From the NCBI GenBank assembly GCA_013398175.1, contig VZRZ01006456.1:515609-579608 (forward strand): DNA of 64,000 bases, given 5' to 3'. Of this stretch, positions 57,879-64,000 are shown piece by piece (the first letter of the stretch is position 1; the number at the start of each line of letters is the position of its first letter). This DNA comes from Climacteris rufus. Its lineage: Eukaryota > Chordata > Aves > Passeriformes > Climacteridae. Under the pieces are notes generated by a model. The model ran no database searches and had not been told where the DNA came from. It saw only the letters and a program-made list of their open reading frames with translations. The translations under genes were made by a program, and so were the position numbers.

Positions 57879-58359
57879 GATAATTGAACAATAGTTTTTC
57901 CCTTTATCTAATCAAGAGTTAGTCTCAGTCTTCAAGGAGGCTTCTCTTTGGTTGTAGTTTGTTTCTTAATAATGAGTGAAACTTATATCAATGTTTGAGG
58001 CATGAACTTTTCAGTCTCTGACAGTCTTTGACTTGTCTCTTCCCCTACTCTGTGTCTTCCCACCACCGTCTCTCCATAGGTTTAGTCTCTTTCAATATCC
58101 TTTATTTCCCTTATCTGGGATTTGTTGGATCATGACCTGCTGTCAGCACTTGCCACCCTTATACTCCTGCTCCTGCTGTTCCTTCTGCTGCTCCCACACC
58201 CATTTGCTCCCCATCCACACTGCTCTCAACATTGTTGTTAGGTATTTCTACAAAGTGACCACTGGATTTCATTCTGTGCCATGACACCACACTGTGCTCT
58301 GGACACCCCTGCACTCCGCTGTGTGAGTATGGCAAGTTGCACAAGCACTTCATTTATTT
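57879..58359. other. Unassigned noncoding sequence
   Basis: Pyrimidine-rich text near 58030-58200. No exon or repeat is recognised. Confidence 0.45.
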
Positions 58360-58745
58360 ATCATTTCATATTTCAAATAATTAGGTGAATTGCTGGCACT
58401 GCACAGATAATATCTGTAGATCTTAACAACTGATCATGTATGGTTATGGTAATCTGGAGAAAATGCAAATGAACTATGAAAACTGCTTCGTCTATAAATA
58501 AAACCATTTAGCTACAAAGCAGTATTGCCATGGAAATTCTTCACTGATAAAGTATGGGAGTGAGGCTTTTCTCATTTAGATTTCCTGAGCCTTTTTATTT
58601 TATGCTGACAAGATGCCAGAGGGAAAAGGGCTATAAACTCAGTATTGCATATTTAAAATATGGTATTTTATTTCATCTTCTTCATTCCAAATCTTTCCAT
58701 TTACAGTATATAGCCATTAATTGAAATTTACAACAAATGAGGAAA
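58360..58745. promoter_or_regulatory. Candidate conserved noncoding element
   Basis: AT-rich and repeat-free, with AAATAATTAGG (58375), AAAATGCAAATGAAC (58459, octamer-like), ACTGATAAAG (58542) and GCCATTAATTG (58712). A 7-1-7 palindrome CATATTTAAAATATG lies at 58648-58662. One CpG persists in CTTCGTC (58487). Confidence 0.4.
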
Positions 58746-59784
58746 CGGGGATAGGAAATACTATTGTTGCCAAGCTAAATCCAGTGCTCACTGAAAACTT
58801 TTGACTTTGTTTGGGGTTGGCTCCGGTCCTATATTTGTAAATACTCTTCTAATCAATATTTCTCAAGTGCATTCAGAAAACTTTTTCTGAACCACACACA
58901 AGATGAAGAGCCCCTAAGGAAGGATATCTGAGAGAAAACACACTGAACTGATCCATGAGAGTGGTGCACATGAAATGCGATCTCCCTGAATGCAGAATTC
59001 GGTGTGTGCCTGTCCTGGTAGGATTTGCTTTCTGTGGGAGCTCTGAGTAGGACTGAGCTCCCTGGGACATTGGCCCTCGTGTTGCACTGAGGAGGTAGAA
59101 GGAGCTGGTGAGAAGCTAGCATGGATATTGCTGTGCAGCTTCAGAGCATCCTGAGTCTCCTATGCCTTGTGCTTGGTAATCCCTGTCTAGCAAGTTAGCA
59201 ATTATCACCTTGTTTTGCTTTTCTGACCATAGTTCTGCTATTATTACTGTATTTGTGTGGTGGCAATTGTGTCTTGGTGAGGTATGGGTATATTACCATA
59301 TTTCTGGGGGGTTATTCAAAACAGTTTATAGTGTTTTCTTCTGACTAAGTTTGTGTTAAATTATGTCGTGCTGGACGGATATAAAGTTGGCATAAAATCA
59401 CCCTTTATTTTCTTTTTCTATGTGTGTTGGCAGAAGTGATCCATACCAATTCAGTGCATTGCTTGTGCCTACCGTGCTTTTGAATTTCATAGTAATTATC
59501 TGTAACTGCATTTACCCTCTCCTAGAATGACAATTTGATACTGAGGTCTCTAGATCCTACCAGTTTCTGAAACGGAGACTGCTGGATGAAGCTCTAATGT
59601 GGAGCTGTGCAATGCTGTATCACACCTTTTATCCTTTGTCTCTCTGTGGAAACGTCTTACACAGCTGCACAATCTTCAAATAGATCTGGAGCTAGAGTGG
59701 TGCAGTGATACGAATGGAAGTCATCTAACAGCTTATTGCAAGGTATGGAGAAAGAGCTTTGTTCAATTTCCATTTTTTAGCATA
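58746..59784. other. Unassigned noncoding sequence
   Basis: No recognised exon or repeat. The 89-codon antisense frame at 58853-59122 is without domains. Confidence 0.45.
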
Positions 59785-60010
59785 CATTAAAAACAATCAG
59801 GCAAAGCAGCCCATCAGTGTTACTGGGAGAAGCCTTTATGAGTTGGTGATCAACAGCTGGGATAACTTCCCTTTATTGATCATGGACTGCTACATTCCAT
59901 TAAAATGAGAAGTAATTTAATGAAATTAAACCCAACTCACTGGGGGCGACCGAGCATGCTGCGCACATTGTGAATGTCACCCACAGGAAAATTTCACGTT
60001 GGTGATGCAT
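59785..60010. promoter_or_regulatory. Candidate conserved noncoding element
   Basis: Short block with CTTTATTGATCATGG (59871), TCCATTAAAATG (59896) and GTAATTTAATGAAATTAAAC (59912), followed by a CpG-bearing segment GGGCGACCGAGCATGC (59944) and TGCGCAC (59959). CpG retention inside AT-rich DNA is the main argument. Confidence 0.38.
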
Positions 60011-60342
60011 CCATTTGGCTGCATCCATCCAGCTGGCTCAGTGCCCTCTGCTGCCTCTGTGCACACACATTGCTGCTCCCACAGCCTGGGCTCACTTTGG
60101 CTGTTTAGTGTGCACCTCCCCTTACCTGGCCATGGCAAGGGAAGGAGGTGTTGCCTGCTTTGATGCAGTCACTGCTGACCCACCGTGAGGCTGTTGCCTT
60201 AGCTTTAACCCTTATATTTTTCAAATCCTGCATTGTCTGGCGTGTATGCTTTATATCTCATTGGTTGCTGTTTTCTGTAGACATAACACTAGCATTCTCT
60301 ACTCACCCAAAGGCCATTTGGGCTGCCCAGACCCAGGCTTCT
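60011..60342. other. Unassigned sequence before the LTR
   Basis: GC-richer, with a TGCATCCATC-type direct repeat near 60006-60030. The last 50 bp could be retroviral internal sequence, but nothing decisive is visible. Confidence 0.4.
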
Positions 60343-60357
60343 AAAGAGGGGGGGAAG
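60343..60357 (+). other. Polypurine-tract-like run
   Basis: AAAGAGGGGGGGAAG sits immediately before the TG at 60358. In a provirus such a tract precedes the 3' LTR, not the 5' one. It may be coincidental. Confidence 0.35.
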
Positions 60358-60591
60358 TGAGCTAAGGGGAAATTGTAAAGTTTTAATTGGCAAATCTATG
60401 CTGATATGCGAATGGACCGAGTCTATAAAAGTGTGGAGAACTCGTGACTTGTTGTCCATTTTGGGTGATGCCCCAAGGAGGGGGCTTTGTCTGCCCTAAA
60501 TGTACCTTTGAAGGCCCTCCAAATAAATACCCACCTTTTATTCCCTTACTCCTGCCTGGCTTCAGTTTTTGGGCTAGCCTTTTAGGCATCA
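60358..60591 (+). mobile_element. Endogenous retrovirus LTR, incomplete provirus
   Basis: Plus-strand LTR features are in order: TATA box TATAAAAG (60424-60431), AATAAA (60522-60527) and a CA end at 60590-60591. A primer-binding site begins 6 bp later at 60598. The TATA-to-AATAAA distance of about 95 bp is right for an R region. The 5' edge is uncertain. A TG at 60358 directly follows the purine run 60343-60357, and TGTAAAG at 60374 is an alternative. An LTR of about 220-235 bp would be short and may be truncated. No second LTR is seen downstream, and no gag, pol or env frame is recognisable, so this is a broken, non-coding provirus end. Confidence 0.65.
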
Positions 60592-60597
60592 GTTTTT

Positions 60598-60615
60598 TGG
60601 CACCCCAGATGGGAC
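60598..60615 (+). other. Retroviral primer-binding site, tRNA-Lys-like
   Basis: TGGCACCCCAGATGGGAC follows the LTR end by 6 bp. It matches 14 of 18 positions of the lysine-tRNA primer site TGGCGCCCAACGTGGGAC. Two of the differences hit CpG sites, as expected from methylation decay. A lysine primer points to a beta-/ERVK-like virus. This relies on remembered tRNA 3' ends. Confidence 0.55.
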
Positions 60616-61030
60616 AAGGCCCTCCCCAAATCCACGCTGCCCTTGGCTTTTGGATCCCTCAGAGCAGGAAAGCAGCACAGACCCCCATGGCTCCCTAGCA
60701 GAACTGAAGAGTGGATTTGCAGTCAGCAGTGCAGGTTCCCTGGAAGTCACGTCTGACAGTGCAAAGGAGGAAGCTTTGTCGATAAGGCAGCAGACTTTAC
60801 CGGTATGGCAGCGTTCCAAAGGGACCGTTCCGCTTGGCACACAGAGCAGGAAGCCTTTGGCTCCTCTGTGACCCGGGCAGGGCTGGATGCTCTCAGCACA
60901 CCCCTCCTGGCTGGGTTTGCCTCTCCTCAGCAGATGGTGTGACACGCTCTTCCAGCTCTCAGTCACACACGCACAGGCCTCGGTGAGCCACAAGGTTATT
61001 TCACTCTGACAATGCTTGATTCCTCTTTTT
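60616..61030 (+). mobile_element. Possible retroviral leader/internal remnant
   Basis: GC-richer sequence directly after the primer-binding site. It contains CpGs (GTCGATAAGG, TACCGGTATGG, GACCGTTCCG) unlike its surroundings. No retroviral protein motif is recognised. The 148-codon antisense frame here has no known domain. The downstream limit is arbitrary. Confidence 0.3.
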
Positions 61031-62129
61031 CTCACCTGCAGAAATCAAAGTATTCCCATACCTATCACTTAGCAGTTACTCCTCGGAACAGTTTGTTTCC
61101 TTTTCAAGTGGAAATCTACAGATTTGTCACCCTTTGAGGATTAGATGAGTGATCACCGGCCTCTTGCCAGGAGCACAGACAGCTCTGGCTCTGTGCTTCC
61201 TGTGCAGTAAATTAGATCACCACTATCTTTTGTGGCGAAATGCCGATAGGACTCCTCTGGTCTCCCAGTTGCCCTAGAAGGGAAAATCATCAAAGATTTT
61301 TCTTTTTTCCTTTCTCCTGAGAAGATGAATTGCAATAGTGAATTGTCCTCTAGCTTTTTCTTTTTTTTTTTTTCTTTTTTTCCTGGAAAATGATAACTTG
61401 CATTGCATTTTTCACTACAGTCTCGATTGGACCAGACCTGTTGTACTGAGTGCTATGCATACATGTAAAATAATCCCTGGCCTTGTGCCTGTGAAGGGCA
61501 AGTAGCAAAAGAAAAATCATCTTTGAATGTGTGGAGAAAAGGGAATGTGAAAACAGAAAATATATTTTCTTCAGCCTCTGAAACTAGTTCTTTTAACCTG
61601 GTAATACTTAATTTTCTGGGCAAACAGGGTGCTTGCTGGTTGGTGTGTTCCTGGCTGCATTGGGGGTTCCTTTTTCTGATGAGGAATTAACCACAGTTCA
61701 CGTTGGTGTAGTTTTGTGTTTGGCTGTGAACTTCAGGCAGAAGCAGCTCACATGTTATGGTTCTTTGATTTGTAAAATGTGTAAAAATCAGCAGAGTGAA
61801 GATTGCTAGTTTTGCATATTTTTAAATCACAGAACCACAGTTTCTTTGGCTTTGTTTAATCTTCTAAATTCACGACTTGACTTTGTGATACATTCTTCTC
61901 AGGGAACAGGAGCTGTAATGCTTTAGAAGCTTATGCAGATATAGGCTTTATCTATTGGAAACAATAATTTTGTGTTGAGGGCAAGATCATTTGTCTGTAC
62001 ATAGTAGTTCTGTCTTGGAAGCCAGAGGGTGGGAAAGAAATACAGTGAGAACTGTACACTGAACTAATTTAAAAATTAAACTGGACAAAGCTTTCCCTCT
62101 AGATAGAAGTGTTACTTTATCTGCTGAAC
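61031..62129. other. Unassigned noncoding sequence
   Basis: A T-rich tract covers about 61356-61381. No exon or recognised repeat. Confidence 0.45.
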
Positions 62130-62280
62130 ATTGATTTAATAACATAGGAACTCTACTGACAGCTAAAGCAGCCTATAAAACTTTTATGTCACCATTATTA
62201 CAGAATCATCACTTGAAGTGCAGGTTATATCCAATGATTTTTTTAATCACTAAATTGCCTTCAATGAATTTTCTAGCAAC
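62130..62280. promoter_or_regulatory. Candidate conserved noncoding element (short)
   Basis: Includes GATTTAATAACATAGG (62132), CTGACAGC (62156), ACCATTATTACAG (62191) and TTTTTAATCACTAAATTG (62239). Texture argument only. Confidence 0.33.
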
Positions 62281-63539
62281 TAGACTTTCCAAATGAGTTT
62301 TCCTTTTTTCCCCCCTTTATTCCCCCACCCAGGTGCCTTGTCGAAGCCAAAGGACTTCCTGCCTCTTGGATGCTCATTCTGGTGGCTGGAATCTGCATAA
62401 AGTAAATACTTGCCTATTTTTGCATGTTTCTTTGGCCAGAGGAGTATTTTAAAGATTCTAAACAGGGTGTTTCCATCTGACACAGCTGTGGCCAGATGCA
62501 CATCACACCTCTGGATCTTGGGAATGGCATCCTCAGGAATACCAGACCACCAAATGAGGAAACCTGTTGTGGGAACTAAGCAGAAGCACCTGCAGGAAGT
62601 CCTGGGTGAAGTGGGGGTGTTTGGAGCACTGCTGTTTATTCTGTCTGAAAAACCTCCAAGGTTGAACAAGTCAGCTCCTGCTGTTGCAGGCAGAATTTTA
62701 TGGTTTGCTTCAATTTTGAATTAAAGAATTCACCTGCAAGTTAGTGTGTGAATTTTGCTTCAGTTACTTTAATCCATTTTCATTACTTTTCTGTAGACAA
62801 ATCCACAATTACTTATTTTTACTTTTTTTCCTCTTGTGCTTGCCTTATGATAGCACCTTGTGATATTCAGGCATCAGACACCAAGTCCAGCCTTCAATGG
62901 AAGGAAACAAGGCAAGATGAGGAAGAGAATTAATTTGTCTAGTGTCTCACAAGAGTCTTTCCATTACACATAGAATAATCTTTAACAATGGTGATCATTT
63001 GGGGCTCTTTTTGAGGAAAACGAGACTTTTCTGAGATTCACGGGCTTGCTGAACTGGGATTGAAATAAGTAGGATTGGAATCTCAGGAATGTGAGGATTC
63101 TGTGGATACTCAAATCCTTTCCTGCCCTTCCAGTTAAACTGTTTGGTGCTGGGAGTGCAGTGTGATTCAACAGAGCCCTCGTGGGTTCAGTGGGCACGTG
63201 GGCAGCGCTGTTTGGGCGTGTTCCCAGTGCTTAGGGCAGTGGGATGGAAGAGCAGCGCTGTGCTCTGCTAAACAGACCATCCAAGCATCACGGCAATTGG
63301 CTTCAGCTTTCCGGAGCTGCTCATGCAGAAAGTTGTTAAAAGCTCCGGAGGGTGAGTGCTATCTGCCTGGTGTTGCACGGCTGCTGCTTCTGTGTCTAAT
63401 CCATGCTGGGTCTTCATGGGTTAATCATTTACAAGTGTGAGGTTTCTTGTGACATGCTTGGCCAAATCTAATGTACAGACTTCAATTTGAAGTGAGCAGA
63501 GTGTTGAAAAATGAAATGTTTTTGAAAGTTAAATTGTAG
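62281..63539. other. Unassigned noncoding sequence
   Basis: Overlapping frames on opposite strands at 62280-62724 have no recognisable domains. GC-richer at 63170-63370. Confidence 0.45.
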
Positions 63540-63790
63540 TCATTTATATGAAAATGCCTTAGGTAGTTGATTCCCCCCCCGCAAAATATATTCATTTTAT
63601 AGCACATTAATAATTCATGTGCATACTGGTTGCAGACATAAAGCACAAAAATATACATTCTTCATAAAGCATAGATTTTTGAAACAAATAGGAATTGCTA
63701 CTATCTGGTGATAGTAATGCTTGATTAGCTCCATACTGTTTAATTGTTGATGAATGTTCACGATTATTCATTGACACAAAGAAGAAACAG
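63540..63790. promoter_or_regulatory. Candidate conserved noncoding element
   Basis: AT-rich, with GCACATTAATAATTCATG (63602), GCTTGATTAGC (63719), GTTTAATTGTTGATG (63738) and CACGATTATTCATTG (63759). A C8 run (63573-63580) interrupts the block's left part. Confidence 0.38.
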
Positions 63791-64000
63791 GGTCCTCTGC
63801 TGTGGTTTGCAGGAAGTCTCCAGGAACCTCTCCTGTAACATCAGATTTATAGGCACAGCAAGATACACGACAGGCAGCAAAGTTTAACCCCTGGTTGCCC
63901 TCATGGCAAGCTGCTGCACCCTGGTTTGCTAAGCCAATGCAGGAAGAAGAAATTGAATGTATAGGATAACACAGACCTCCTCTGGGCACTGAAATACGGA
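63791..64000. other. Unassigned end of window
   Basis: No recognised feature in the last 210 bp. Confidence 0.4.

Noticed and set aside
1..64000. CRISPR array, bacterial operon, phage or biosynthetic cluster
   Set aside because: No regularly spaced repeats or dense gene runs. CR1 and LTR content mark this as vertebrate DNA.

Overview
The window looks like bird nuclear DNA. It is AT-rich and repeat-poor. Its clearest repeats are CR1-type LINE fragments with the avian 3' end (for example TAGAATCATAGAATGG at 54673) and three avian-style retroviral LTRs. There are no Alu, L1 or B-type repeats. A passerine or other neoavian bird is plausible, but the clade cannot be fixed from the sequence. A 24-base run of N at 48032-48055 shows this is a draft assembly.

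I find no protein-coding exon, RNA gene or CpG-island promoter that I can defend. The longest open frames lie antisense to, or inside, retroelements, or are chance frames without recognisable domains. I read the window as intergenic sequence or the inside of a very large intron.

Layout. 0.4-1.2 kb: an internally deleted sense CR1. 3.06-4.10 kb: an antisense CR1 split by a solo LTR with a 5-6 bp target duplication. 4-26 kb: mostly unassigned sequence, with two candidate conserved blocks near 6.6-7.0 and 9.8-10.5 kb, an ancient CR1 3' end near 13.3 kb and small old repeats near 20.5 and 22.4 kb. 26.0-26.3 kb: a sense CR1 3' end. 27.6-54.1 kb: many AT-rich, homeodomain-core-rich blocks (27.65, 29.6, 33.5, 41.0, 42.3, 43.6, 45.7, 49.9 and 53.6 kb) separated by unassigned or GC-richer stretches and three striking perfect palindromes. 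54.7-55.2 kb: an antisense CR1. 55.4-55.9 kb: a block containing what looks like the C-terminal tail of an ancient LINE protein. 57.17-57.87 kb: an antisense solo LTR. 60.34-60.62 kb: an LTR followed by a tRNA-Lys-like primer-binding site. 58.4, 59.8, 62.1 and 63.5 kb: more candidate conserved blocks.

The main interpretation is a regulatory gene desert or giant intron. Many ordinary-length candidate enhancers sit among sparse, mostly decayed retroelements. That reading of the AT-rich blocks rests on composition and motif texture only, because no alignment could be run. The retroelement calls are much firmer.
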